The position numbers and the translations under genes are program-made. From Planctomycetota bacterium (GTDB lineage: Bacteria > Planctomycetota > GCA-002687715 > CAIWVZ01), in NCBI GenBank assembly GCA_017853435.1, contig JAFMJN010000004.1, positions 1 to 34,009 of the forward strand: a stretch of 34,009 nucleotides of DNA, given 5' to 3'. Each line of letters opens with the position of its first letter. The stretch's first letter is position 1. Shown here piece after piece: positions 14,957 through 24,700 of this stretch. The notes beneath the pieces are model-generated. The model had not been told where the DNA came from. It did not search any database and saw only the letters and a program-made list of their open reading frames with translations.

Positions 14957-14962
14957 TAGAAT
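14957..14962 (+). promoter_or_regulatory. Candidate -10 element for the 14973-29562 cluster
   Basis: TAGAAT matches TATAAT at five of six positions and ends ten bases before the ATG at 14973. A start seven bases downstream would leave a leader of about four bases, too short for a Shine-Dalgarno sequence, and none is seen. The -35 region is not convincing. If used, it would drive the whole six-gene cluster. Confidence 0.28.
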
Positions 14963-14972
14963 CCGCGGCACC

Positions 14973-17147
14973 ATGCCGCGCATCGTCACGGTCCTTCTCG
15001 CCCTCGCCTTCACCCTCGCCGCGCAGGAGGCTCCCCTGCGTTGGGTCGACGGGCGCGCCACCCTCCGCACCACCCTCAAGGCGGGCGAGAAGGTGTACGA
15101 GTGCAACCTCGTGGTCGACCTCGGGGCACCCGGTGGTCTCGCCCTTCACAAGAACGCGGCGGGGACCCTTCGCTCCGAGACCGCCACGGTGGTCGCCGGG
15201 GAACTGACCCTCGACGGCGTCGCCGTGGGGGGCGGCGACGACGAATGGTTGGAGGCCTTCACCGCACGGTGGTCGGAGGAACTCCGCGAAGTCCCGGCGG
15301 CGGGTTTCATCGGATTGGACGGATTGCTCTCGGATCCGGCGCGTCCGATCCTCGTGATCGACGGCCCGCGAGCCCGCCTCAAGATCACCGACCGCGCCGC
15401 GTGGCCGGAGCCCGCCCCGGCGGGGGCCTCGGAGTTCCGCATCCTGCGCGACGAGCAGAGACTGCGCTTCATCGCGTCCACGGGTCGCGACGGCGAAGCG
15501 TCGCTCGCGGTCGTCATGAAGGAGCGGGAAAACACCGTCCCCCGCACCGTCGACGGCGCCGACGGCCAAACGGCGTCGCGCAACTGGCGCCTCGGCACCG
15601 CCTCCCTCGCCTCGCTGGCGCCTTGGCATCCGGGGAACGCGGCGCGACTCGGCGGCCAAGTCTTCGCCCAAGGCACGTGGTGGATCGACGTCGAACAGCG
15701 CCGCGCCATGCTCCTTCCGACTCCGGGAGCCTCGGTGGCCGGAGACGAAGTCGCCTACGCGGAAGCCCTTTGGAAGGGCGACGACGCACTCCCCGACTTC
15801 TTCAAGAAACACAAGGAAAGCCGTTGGACCGAAGCCGCGGCGCAACGCCTCATGATCGACGCGCTGCGCGAGACGCCGCCCGACGCCGGCGCGGCCGCCG
15901 ACTTCGCGGTGGCTTGGCTCGGCGCGACCCCGGCGGGACGCCGCGCATCGACGGCCGCGAAACTGCTCGAACGCCTTCCGCCGCTGCCCGAATTCGACCC
16001 GTTCCGCGAAGACGTCATCGGACTCACGCTGAAGGACGCCCGCGCCGACCTCGACGGCACGGCCCAGGCGAAGTTGCGCTACGAACGCGCGGAAATCCTG
16101 AGATCCCGCGGCGATCTCACGGGCGCTTTCCGGGATCTCCTCTCCGCGTCCTTCGGCATGCCGCACGATGGGCGTCCGCAACTCGCGCTCGCTCGGCTTC
16201 ACGAAACGCGCGGCGAGTTCGACCGCGCGCGCGCACGCTACCTCCGTGCCGTCATGGATGCGGAACGCACCGCGATCGACGCGTGGGTCGCCTTGGCCGC
16301 CTTCGACAAGAGCCGCGGCGGCGATCCCGCCACCTTCACGCGACGGGCGGCGGACGACCTCGAGGGCCGCATCCCGGAATTCCACCCGCTCCCGCCCGAC
16401 GCTCCGGCGTCGCGCCCGGCGCGCCGTCCGCGCGGGATCCTCGTCGAGATCTTCACGGGAGCGCAGTGCCCGCCGTGCGCCGCCGCCGACTTGGCGGTCG
16501 ACGGCCTCGACGAAGCGTGGCCCGAGACCGACGTCGTCGCCTTGGCGTGGCACCTGCCGATTCCGGCCCCCGAACCGATGGTCGCACCGTGCGCCGACGC
16601 GCGCGCGGAACGCTACGGCGTGCGTGGCACGCCCACGATCGTCGTCGGCGGGAATCATGCGTTCTCCGGAGGCGGAAAGCCGGATCAAGCGCAAACCGTC
16701 TTCGACAAACTGCTCGGCGAATACCGCGAAGCGGAAGCCGAGCGCCACGACGCGCGCATCGTCGGCGCCGCGCGCCGCGACGGTGATGCCGTCGCCATCG
16801 AACTGAAGATCGACGGAGTCGCCGACGGCCTCGTGTTCCACGCCGCGCTCGTCGAAAAGGTGATCGCCTTCCCCGGCCGCAACGCGATCGTGTTCCATCG
16901 TCAGGTCGCGCGCGCCCACATGTCGGGGCGCGGGAAAGGCGGCGCCTTCGACGGTTCGTGGTCGCTCAAGAGCGTCGCGTCCGATCTCGACGCGCGCGTG
17001 TCGGAGATCGAAGAGCGCGGACCGTTCAAGATTCGTCCCGTCACTCCGAACCCCGATCTCCTTTCGGTGGTCGCTTGGGCGGAGAACGCCGCGGGGGTCG
17101 TCGTCGACGCGGTCGAACTCCCGATCGGAGTCGTGAAGCGCCCATGA
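14973..17147 (+). CDS. Secreted retropepsin-like/TPR/thioredoxin-like protein
   Basis: A 724-residue exported protein: signal peptide (MPRIVTVLLALAFTLAAQ), then a beta-rich domain whose 'VVDLGAPGGLALH' (D49) and 'AGFIGLDGLL' resemble the two signatures of retropepsin-like aspartic proteases. The first motif is D-L-G rather than D-T/S-G, so activity is doubtful. The middle (about 250-450) is helical and TPR-like ('LARLHETRGEFDRARARYLRAV'). A linker 'PASRPARRPRG' leads to a thioredoxin-like domain with CPPC (C499, C502) in 'EIFTGAQCPPCAAAD' and the cis-proline loop 'RGTPTIVV'. The C-terminus is beta-rich. It probably acts in periplasmic thiol exchange. It is the first gene of the MoxR-VWA cluster; its stop overlaps the next start by four bases (ATGA). 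Confidence 0.82.
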   Translation: MPRIVTVLLALAFTLAAQEAPLRWVDGRATLRTTLKAGEKVYECNLVVDLGAPGGLALHKNAAGTLRSETATVVAGELTLDGVAVGGGDDEWLEAFTARWSEELREVPAAGFIGLDGLLSDPARPILVIDGPRARLKITDRAAWPEPAPAGASEFRILRDEQRLRFIASTGRDGEASLAVVMKERENTVPRTVDGADGQTASRNWRLGTASLASLAPWHPGNAARLGGQVFAQGTWWIDVEQRRAMLLPTPGASVAGDEVAYAEALWKGDDALPDFFKKHKESRWTEAAAQRLMIDALRETPPDAGAAADFAVAWLGATPAGRRASTAAKLLERLPPLPEFDPFREDVIGLTLKDARADLDGTAQAKLRYERAEILRSRGDLTGAFRDLLSASFGMPHDGRPQLALARLHETRGEFDRARARYLRAVMDAERTAIDAWVALAAFDKSRGGDPATFTRRAADDLEGRIPEFHPLPPDAPASRPARRPRGILVEIFTGAQCPPCAAADLAVDGLDEAWPETDVVALAWHLPIPAPEPMVAPCADARAERYGVRGTPTIVVGGNHAFSGGGKPDQAQTVFDKLLGEYREAEAERHDARIVGAARRDGDAVAIELKIDGVADGLVFHAALVEKVIAFPGRNAIVFHRQVARAHMSGRGKGGAFDGSWSLKSVASDLDARVSEIEERGPFKIRPVTPNPDLLSVVAWAENAAGVVVDAVELPIGVVKRP

Positions 17148-18598
17148 CCCGTCCGTCGGACACGCTCGCCGCGGCGCTCGCCCCGGTCGCCGCCGAAGCA
17201 CGCCGTCTCGCCCGACGTCGTCTGCGCAACGCGGTCACCGTGACCGTCGCCCGCAAGCTCGCGGCGCCCGCGGTATTCGGCGGACTCCTGTGGGTCACGT
17301 TCGGCGCGGGTCCCGGCCCGACTCCGATCCCCGCGTGGGTGTTGCCGATCGTCATCGCGCTCCTTCCCGTCGCGCTCGGTGCGGCGGCGGCGTCCCGAAT
17401 CGGCACACCGACGCTCTACGGTGCGGCACGCGCCCTCGACGCCCGCGCGGGTTCGCACGATCTCGCATCGACGGCGGTGGAATTCGCCGACGAAACCGAC
17501 GGCTTCCGCGCTTTGGCCGTGGAAGACGGACTCGCGCGCCTGCGCGCGCACGTCGCCCTCGAACGCGAGACACCGCTCGAACCGTTCCCGTGGACGCGTT
17601 GGGCGGGCGCCGTCGCGTTCTCCGCGTTGCTCGCGTGGCTCCCTCCGCTCGGCGGACGCGACGTGCCGACCTCGACGCCTCCGGAAGCCGACGGAAAGAA
17701 CGACGCCGCACGGACGACGCCGACGTCGGCCTCGCGTCCCGCCGCACCGCGTCCGACGCCCGCCTCGAAGCCCGCGGATGCGGGCAAAGAATCACGCGCG
17801 ATGGCCTCCGTGAAAAAAGCGGGGGGCGAAGGGGGTGCGGGCGCGGGGGCATCGGGTGCGGGCGGAGGTTCGAAGGGCGACGAAGCCGCGGGCGCCGGAA
17901 AAGCGGGCACGACCGCGAAGGCGTCGAAGGCCGCGTCCGCCGCGGGTGCGGGCGGAAGCGGAGCGACGGGCGGCGCGGGCGGTGAATCGCCGCCGAAGGC
18001 CGAACCCAAGCGCACGCCGAAGGCACCGCCGAAGCCGCAACCCGAAGCCGCGAAGAAGCCCGAAGACGACGGCGGTGCGTCGGGCGGCGCCGCGCGCGCC
18101 GGAGGTCGCGCCGCACCGTCGGCCGAACGTCCACGCGAAGGCGAGACGCCGGATCGACCGGGCGGCGACGACGACGCTCCCGACGAAGACGTCGACGACG
18201 ACAAGGAAAAGAGTGAACAACGCGGCGGCGTCTCTCCGCTGCGCAAGGATCGTCCCACCCCACCGGCGCGCGAGCTCTCGATCTCGGGAGACGGTCCGCC
18301 GAACGACGGACGCGGCGGTCCCACCCCGCCGAAAAAATCCCGCGGAACCGCGGCCCTCACGCTCGGCGTGCCGCTCCCGGACGCGGTGCGCGGGCGACCG
18401 AACCCCGGCACCGCGAAGACCAGCATCGGCCCGACGGCCCCCCGCACCGAACCCGGCACCCCCGGTCCCGCGGAAGCCGCGGGCACCGTCCCCGCACCGA
18501 CCCCGCAATCCGCCTTGAAGCCCCTCGGCTCGCTCGCCGACGCCGTCAAGCGTCATCTCGACTCCCTCCGCGCGCTTCCGCAAAAAGGACAACCATGA
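17144..18598 (+). CDS. Membrane protein with long disordered region
   Basis: A 484-residue protein that opens with an arginine-rich cytoplasmic helix, then two hydrophobic segments (about residues 44-58 and 64-80), a helical part ('ALDARAGSHDLASTAVEF') and another hydrophobic segment (about 160-172). From about residue 185 to the end it is low complexity, rich in G, A, P, K, D and E ('SRPAAPRPTPASKPAD', 'DDDAPDEDVDDDKEKSE'). The early part resembles the DUF4175-like proteins found beside MoxR/Bat genes, but the match is weak. The ATG start overlaps the upstream stop, and its own stop overlaps the MoxR start. It may tether or scaffold the ATPase at the membrane (inference). The track's longer start at 16958 is a shadow of the preceding gene. 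Confidence 0.78.
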   Translation: MTRPSDTLAAALAPVAAEARRLARRRLRNAVTVTVARKLAAPAVFGGLLWVTFGAGPGPTPIPAWVLPIVIALLPVALGAAAASRIGTPTLYGAARALDARAGSHDLASTAVEFADETDGFRALAVEDGLARLRAHVALERETPLEPFPWTRWAGAVAFSALLAWLPPLGGRDVPTSTPPEADGKNDAARTTPTSASRPAAPRPTPASKPADAGKESRAMASVKKAGGEGGAGAGASGAGGGSKGDEAAGAGKAGTTAKASKAASAAGAGGSGATGGAGGESPPKAEPKRTPKAPPKPQPEAAKKPEDDGGASGGAARAGGRAAPSAERPREGETPDRPGGDDDAPDEDVDDDKEKSEQRGGVSPLRKDRPTPPARELSISGDGPPNDGRGGPTPPKKSRGTAALTLGVPLPDAVRGRPNPGTAKTSIGPTAPRTEPGTPGPAEAAGTVPAPTPQSALKPLGSLADAVKRHLDSLRALPQKGQP

Positions 18599-19590
18599 CT
18601 TCCGCCTCGGACGCCCGTACCGCCGCCACGCAGTTCCGCGAGTCCTACGCACGCATCAAGGATGCCGTGCAATCGGTGATCGTCGGACAGGATGAAACGC
18701 TCCACGGCACGCTGACGGCCCTCTTCGCGGGCGGCCACGCGCTCCTCGAAGGCGTCCCCGGGATCGGCAAGACGGCGCTCGTCAAGGCGCTCGGATCCGC
18801 GCTCGATCTGTCGATGTCGCGCATCCAGTTCACGCCCGACCTCATGCCGACCGACGTGGTCGGCACGATGGTGCTCGACGACGAAGGCGGACGCCGAACG
18901 CTCCGCCATCAAAAAGGACCGATCCACGCGAATCTCGTGCTCGCCGACGAAATCAATCGCGCGACGCCGAAGACGCAGGCCGCACTTCTCGAAGCGATGC
19001 AGGAACTGCAGGTGACGACGGGCGGTGAAACGCGTCCGCTGCCGAAGCCGTTCGCCGTGCTCGCGACCCAGAATCCCGTCGAACAGGAAGGCACGTATCC
19101 GTTGCCCGAAGCGCAGCTCGATCGCTTCCTCTTCAAGCTCGTCGTCGGATACCCGCGCGAAGAGGAATACGACGCCATCCTGAATCGCACGACGGGCACG
19201 GCGCTTCCGACGGTGCCGAAGGTCGCCGACATCGCGACGCTTCTCGCGATGCGCGACACGGTCCGCGAAATCCCCGTTCCGGACGCCGCGCGCAAGGCGG
19301 CCATCCGTCTCGTGATGGCGACGCAACCGGGCAGCCCGTACGCCGGCCCGCTCGTCAATCGTCACGTCGCGCTCGGCGCTTCGCCGCGCGGCGCCCAAGC
19401 GCTCGTCCTCGCCGCGAAGGTCACGGCGTTGCGCGACGGCCGCCACGCGGCGTCGACGGACGACGTGCTCGCATGGGCGAAGCCCGCCCTGCGGCACCGC
19501 GTCCTTCTCCGCTTCTCGGCCGCCGCCGAAGGCGTTACTCCCGACGTCGCCGTCGAAGAAGCGATCGCTTCCGTCTCCGCGCTCCGCTGA
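18595..19590 (+). CDS. MoxR family AAA+ ATPase
   Basis: A 331-residue cytoplasmic AAA+ ATPase of the MoxR family, which act as chaperone-like remodelers with VWA-domain partners. Walker A is 'GVPGIGKTALVKAL' (about residue 53), Walker B 'LVLADEINRATPKTQ' (about 116), with the family hallmark 'ATQNPVEQEGTYPLPEAQLDRFLFK' around sensor 1 and the arginine finger. The C-terminal lid has 'GASPRGAQALVLAAKV'. Its start overlaps the preceding stop (ATGA) with AAGGA upstream. The DUF58 gene starts five bases after its stop. The MoxR-DUF58-BatA-VWA order is the usual Bat-type arrangement; the client protein is unknown. Confidence 0.95.
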   Translation: MTSASDARTAATQFRESYARIKDAVQSVIVGQDETLHGTLTALFAGGHALLEGVPGIGKTALVKALGSALDLSMSRIQFTPDLMPTDVVGTMVLDDEGGRRTLRHQKGPIHANLVLADEINRATPKTQAALLEAMQELQVTTGGETRPLPKPFAVLATQNPVEQEGTYPLPEAQLDRFLFKLVVGYPREEEYDAILNRTTGTALPTVPKVADIATLLAMRDTVREIPVPDAARKAAIRLVMATQPGSPYAGPLVNRHVALGASPRGAQALVLAAKVTALRDGRHAASTDDVLAWAKPALRHRVLLRFSAAAEGVTPDVAVEEAIASVSALR

Positions 19591-19595
19591 CTTTC

Positions 19596-20495
19596 GTGGA
19601 CACCGTCGCCGACACGTTTCCGCCCGCGTTCCTCGCGGCCCTCGACCAACTCCGCCTGCGCGCCCGCTCGGTGCCCGCGGGCGGACGCTTCGCGTCCCAG
19701 CGTGCGCGATCCAAAGGCGCGGGCATCGAATTCGCGGACGTCCGCCCCTACGTTCCCGGTGACGACCTCCGTGCGCTCGACGGCGCCGCGTGGCTGCGAC
19801 TCGACCGTCTGTTCACGCGTCTCTTCGTTCAGGAAGAAGACCTCCCCGTCCACATCCTCGTCGATCGCTCGTCGAGTCTCGGACTCGTGGCCGCCGAAGA
19901 CGGCATGACCAAGCGTCGCGCCGCGCTGCAGGTGGCGGCGGCGCTCGCGTGGATTTCGTTGAAGCGGCTCGACCGCGTCACGGTGCGCGGGTTTTCGGGA
20001 GGCGTGGCGGCGCCGTTGCCGTCGGTGAACGGACCGTCGGCGTTTCCGCGACTGCTCGATCAACTGGTCGCGCTCCCCGACGGTGGAGAAACGGACGTAC
20101 GCGGCGCGTGCGCGGATCTCGCGGCACGCGGCGGACGCCGCGGACTCTGCATCCTCGTCTCGGACTTCCTCGATCCGCGCGGGATCGACGCCGTCGCCGA
20201 CGGTCTCGCGCTGTTGAAGCACAAGACCGCCCTGATCCGACTCGTACGTCCCGGTGAAGAGCGACCGGACCTTCGCGGGGACCTCGACCTCGAAGACGTC
20301 GAAAGCGGCGCACGGCTCGGCGTCGACGCCGACCCGGGATTCGCCGACCGCTACGAAGCGGCGTGGCGCGCGTACGGAGACGGGCTCGCGACCGTCGCTG
20401 CCCGTTACGGCGCGGTGCTGCACACCGTGAACCTCGGGACCCCCGTCCCCGAATCGCTCGCAGGGCTCTTCGCCCACGGAGCCTTCCCCGGATGA
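19596..20495 (+). CDS. DUF58 domain protein
   Basis: A 299-residue protein of the short DUF58 type lacking N-terminal membrane helices. 'FLAALDQLRLRAR' and 'GIEFADVRPYVPGDDLRALDGAAWLRL' are the DUF58 signature region. A VWA-like fold follows: 'PVHILVDRSSSLG' (D-x-S-x-S intact) and 'CILVSDFLDPRG'. The GTG at 19596 is the most likely start, five bases after the MoxR stop; no Shine-Dalgarno is seen, so it may rely on re-initiation. DUF58 proteins usually pair with MoxR ATPases, which fits here. It is probably a cytoplasmic partner that couples MoxR to the membrane VWA proteins downstream (inference from family context). Confidence 0.9.
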   Translation: MDTVADTFPPAFLAALDQLRLRARSVPAGGRFASQRARSKGAGIEFADVRPYVPGDDLRALDGAAWLRLDRLFTRLFVQEEDLPVHILVDRSSSLGLVAAEDGMTKRRAALQVAAALAWISLKRLDRVTVRGFSGGVAAPLPSVNGPSAFPRLLDQLVALPDGGETDVRGACADLAARGGRRGLCILVSDFLDPRGIDAVADGLALLKHKTALIRLVRPGEERPDLRGDLDLEDVESGARLGVDADPGFADRYEAAWRAYGDGLATVAARYGAVLHTVNLGTPVPESLAGLFAHGAFPG

Positions 20496-21718
20496 ACTGG
20501 CTCGGTCTTTCACCCGCGGCTCTCGCGTTCGGTTTCGGCGGCGCCGTTGTCGGACTCGGTCTCCTCCACCTGTTGCGCGTCCGCCCGCGGCGGGTGAAGG
20601 TGGAATCGCTCCTGTTCGCGCGCGCCGCCGCGCCGACTCCGAAGCCTGTCGCTCTCTTCGGACGTCCCGCACGTTGGTGGGCCTTCCTCCTCGGCGCGTT
20701 GATTCTCGCGTTGATCGTCGCGGGCGCCGGCGACCCTCTCGTCGTGGGCGACGGCCCGTCGCGTCTCATCCTCGACGCAGGCGCGGGCGAAGCGGCGAAC
20801 ACGCTCGCCGAAGCCGGAGTCGGGCCGCGCGGCGGTAGGCTCGCCGTACCGGGCGGCCTCGGAGCCCGCGGACGCGACCTCGTCCTCGCGACGTCGCGCC
20901 CCGGCGATCCCGACTCTCCCCTCCTCGCGACGAACGCGTCGAATCCGCCCGTGACCCCGATCCCTTACGTCGTCGCGATCGCCGACGCCGTCCCGGAATC
21001 CGTCGTCATGATCGCGACCGCGGAATCGACGGGAACGGATGCCGCGGCGGTGAAGGTCGTCGCGGCTCCGCGCGACGCCGTGGTCGCGGGGCCCGCGTTG
21101 CTGATCGACCCGGGTGTCGATCCTGCGGAACGCCGTGCGGTTCCCACGTCGGATTGTCCGCTGCCTCTCGCGCTCCGCGACCGTCGAGGGAAGAACCTCA
21201 CGGCCCTCGCACCGCTTCCGAAGGATGCCGTCGCTTGGGTGATCGACGCGTCGACGGGTGCCCCGCTCGTCGCCTCGTGGAACACTCCCGAAGGCGCGCG
21301 CGTCGCCTGCGTCGCCTGGCTCCTCGCGCCGCTCGGACATCGCGACGTTCCGATTCTCGTCGCGGGAGCGCTGCGTCTCCTCGCGGGCGCCGAGATTCCG
21401 ACCACCGCCGTCGCGGGCGTTCCTTTCGCGCTGCCCGCGCTGCCGGGCGCGACACTTGCGTGCGTCGGTCCGGATTCCTTCGCGGCCGCCACGGCGGAAG
21501 GTCGCCGTCTCGCCACCTTCATGAAGGCGGGAACCTACACGCTCGAAGGATGGTTCGGCCGACGGACGCTCACCGTCTCCGCGGCACCGTCCTCCGCGCC
21601 GAATCCCCCGCCCGAACGCCTTCCCGATCCGTGGAGATTGGGAACCGCACTGCTCGTCGTCGCCGTCGCCGTCGCCGGGCTCGAAGCCTGGTGGCATCAC
21701 CGCGGGAGAACTCCGTGA
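20492..21718 (+). CDS. BatA-like membrane protein with degenerate VWA region
   Basis: A 408-residue protein starting with the BatA N-terminal module: helix 1 ('AALAFGFGGAVVGLGLLHLL'), a basic loop 'RVRPRRVKVESLLF', helix 2 ('WAFLLGALILALIVAGAG'). Charge distribution suggests the following domain is periplasmic. Where a VWA domain would carry D-x-S-x-S it reads 'RLILDAGAGEAANTL', so the metal site is missing. A late segment, 'ARVACVAWLLAPLGHRDVPILVAGALRLLAG', matches the usual end of these domains, and a final helix ('LLVVAVAVAGLEAW') returns to the cytoplasm. The ATG overlaps the DUF58 stop; its stop overlaps the next gene's GTG. It is likely a structural partner of the giant VWA protein. Confidence 0.82.
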   Translation: MNWLGLSPAALAFGFGGAVVGLGLLHLLRVRPRRVKVESLLFARAAAPTPKPVALFGRPARWWAFLLGALILALIVAGAGDPLVVGDGPSRLILDAGAGEAANTLAEAGVGPRGGRLAVPGGLGARGRDLVLATSRPGDPDSPLLATNASNPPVTPIPYVVAIADAVPESVVMIATAESTGTDAAAVKVVAAPRDAVVAGPALLIDPGVDPAERRAVPTSDCPLPLALRDRRGKNLTALAPLPKDAVAWVIDASTGAPLVASWNTPEGARVACVAWLLAPLGHRDVPILVAGALRLLAGAEIPTTAVAGVPFALPALPGATLACVGPDSFAAATAEGRRLATFMKAGTYTLEGWFGRRTLTVSAAPSSAPNPPPERLPDPWRLGTALLVVAVAVAGLEAWWHHRGRTP

Positions 21719-24700
21719 GTTTCGCTCATCCCGCCGCGCTGCTGCTCCTCGTCACGATCGTCCCCGTCGTGCTCGCTCATCGTCGATCGAAAGCGTCGAC
21801 GTCGCCCGGGCGACGGCGCGTCGCGACGCTTCTCACGTGCGGGGCGATCGTCGCGCTGACGTTCGCAGCCGCGGATCCGCGGATCGTCGGCACACCGTCC
21901 GTGGCGCGCACGGTGATCGTGGCGGGAGCGGCGGATGCCTCCGTCGCCGACACGGTGGCGGCGTGGCGCGACGCGACTCCGTGGTCGGATCCGTGGCGCG
22001 TCCTCCGTGCGGGCGCCGTACCCACGGTCGGGCCCCTCACCGTTTCGGAGATTCCCGCGTCGAGCGGTGAACCGGATCTGTCGCGCGCGATCCTCGCCGC
22101 GGTCGCCCGTGCGCCTGCGGACGGTCCCCTCGAGATCGCCGTGCTCGGAGAGTCGGGCGACACCGGAGCGCCGTTGGCGCCGCTCGCCGAACTCCTCGGG
22201 CGGCGTGGCGCACGTCTGCACGTCCGCACGCGTCCTCCCGTCAAGAGCGACGCGATCCTCGCGGTCGATGCTCCCGGACACGTCCGCATCGCCGAGCCCT
22301 TCGACTGCTTGGTCCGCGTCCGGCTCGCGTCCGCCGCCACGGTGCGCCTCGTCGTCAAAGAAGGCGACCGGGAAGTCGGAGCGGCGACCCACGCGGCGCC
22401 GCAAGGCACCACCACCCTTCCGGTGACCGTCCGCCCGCAAGGCCGTGGGGCGGTCGTCTTCGACGTCGTCGCTTCCGTGAACGACGCGTCGTCTCCCGCG
22501 CTCGCGGAGCGCCTCGGCGTTCTCGTCGACGGCACGATCGACGTCGCCCTCGCATCGGGCGCGGACGCGGCGCACGACGCGCTCGCGGCGACGCTCGGCC
22601 CCGGCTTTTCGGTCCGCACGCTCGACCTCGCGACTCCTCCGACCCGTCGCCCGGACGTCGTGATCCTCGACGACGTGCCCGCGCGCAGTCCGTCGGCGGC
22701 GGTCGTCGACGCCGTGCGCTCCGCGGTCGTCGACGGCGGCACCGGACTCCTCGTCTCCGGCGCGAACGCGAGTTTCGGTCCGGGTGGTTACGCCGACACG
22801 CCGCTCGGCGACCTCCTACCCGTGACGTTCCCGCAGGAAGAAGAGCGGCGCGATCCGTCCGTCGGGCTCGTGATCGTCATCGACACGTCCGGATCCATGT
22901 CGGGTACGCGCATCGATCTCGCGAAGGAAGTGGCGCGACTCGCGATCAAGCGCCTTCTCCCCCACGACAAAGTCGGCATGGTCGAGTTCTACGGATCGCG
23001 ACGTTGGGCGGCACCGCTTCAGACCGCCGCCAACGCCATCGAAATCCAACGCGCGCTCAATCGCCTGCAGGCGGGCGGCGGCACCATCATCTACGAAGCC
23101 CTCGAGGAGTCCTACTACGCGCTTCTCGAAGCCCGCACGCGCTTCCGACACGCCCTTGTGATCACCGACGGCGGCGTCGAATCGGGCCCCTTCGAAGCGC
23201 TCGCGCGCCGCATGGCGGACAGCGGCATCCTCGTTCACACGGTGCTCGTCGGCCCGGGAGGCAACTCTCCGTTCCTTCAAGACCTCTCACGATGGGGACG
23301 CGGACGCTTCTACGCCTGTCCGAATCGCCATCGGCTCCCCGACCTGTCGTTCCGCGAACCCCAAGCCTCTCCGCGTCCCGCCGTCGAATCCGGCGCTCTG
23401 CCCGTCGTGCGCTCGACCGCGTCGGAGACCACCGCGGCGATCGGCGACGCTTCGGTTTCCATCGCGCTCTCGGGTGCGGCCACCCTGCGACCGGGCGCGG
23501 ATCTCCTTTTGGCGGTCAAGAGTGAACGTCCACTATTGGCATCATGGGACCAGGGCCGCGGACGCGCGGCGGCGCTCGCGACCGAACTCCTCGGCCCCGG
23601 GGTCGCTCCGTGGCGCGCCGACCCCACCCATCCGACGCTCTTGATCGATCTCGTCCGTGCCCTTTCGCGCGGCACGACCGCGGAAGCTGCGACGCTTCGC
23701 GTCACGCCCCGTCGCGGTTCCGTGTGGATCGAGGCGGACGGTTTCACGGCGGCCCCCCGCATCGACGCCGGTGCTTTTTCCGAGCGCGCCGTCCCGCGCG
23801 GCGACGGCGGTTTCATCGCCGCGATTCCGGCATCGGAAACGCCCGTCGTCGTCGAAGCCCGCGACGGCGACACGACCGCCCGCGCGGTCGCGCTTCGCCC
23901 GAATCCCCGCGACGGGCGTCTCGACGATGCGGGTCCCGCGTTGTCCGCGCTCGCGACGCTGACGGGCGGCACCACCGACGGACCACTCCCGACCACCATG
24001 CCCGCCCCCGACGCCCCGCGTTCCCGCCGCACTCCCGCGGCCCTCCTCGGCATGACCTTGTTCCTCCTCGCCCTCCTCGTCCGCCGATGGCCCGAGCGCA
24101 TCCGCACGGCGCTGCCCCTCGTGGCGATCTGGCTCGCGATCGGCGGCGACCTCGTCGCGCAGACGCCGACGTCGAAACCGGATCCGGTCGTTCTCGCCCT
24201 CGACCGCGGCGCGCTCACCTCCGATCAGCGCCTCGCGTCCCTCACCGACGACGTCGCGCGCCTCGCGTACTTCGACGCGATGGGCGAGGTCGAACCCGCC
24301 CGCACGCTCGCCGAAAACCTCCTCGCCCGGACCGACCTCGACGACGCCGTCCGCTTCGACGTCGAACTACGACTGGCCTTGCTCGACGGAGCGAAGGCGA
24401 CTCCGCGCGCTACGGCGCGTCTCGCGGGTCTCGACGCCGCGGGCGCCCCGGCGATCCTCCGCCGCGCCCTCGCGGTCGAGCGCACGGGAGACCCGCGCGC
24501 GGCCGCCGACGCATGGGAAAAGGCCGCCGGAGAACTTCCACTCGCGCGCGATCGACGTTTCGCGTGGGCGCGCTTCCTGACGTCGATGCGACGCGCGGGC
24601 GCCCTCGGAGACGTTCGGGACCGCCTCGCCCCGAAGGCGACGGACGACGTTCACGCGCGCCGCACGATGCTGCAGGCGCTGCGGGAAACGGGAGCCGCGG

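Noticed and set aside
17813-17819. AAAAAAG run as a programmed frameshift site in the disordered membrane protein
   Set aside because: The reading frame splits it as AAA-AAA-GCG, not the X-XXY-YYZ phase needed for -1 slippage, and the normal frame continues to a stop overlapping MoxR.
21154-21714. Upstream extension of the giant ORF as part of the protein
   Set aside because: It is arginine-rich shadow of the BatA-like gene; the GTG at 21715 begins a proper membrane helix, overlaps the previous stop and has GGGAG upstream.
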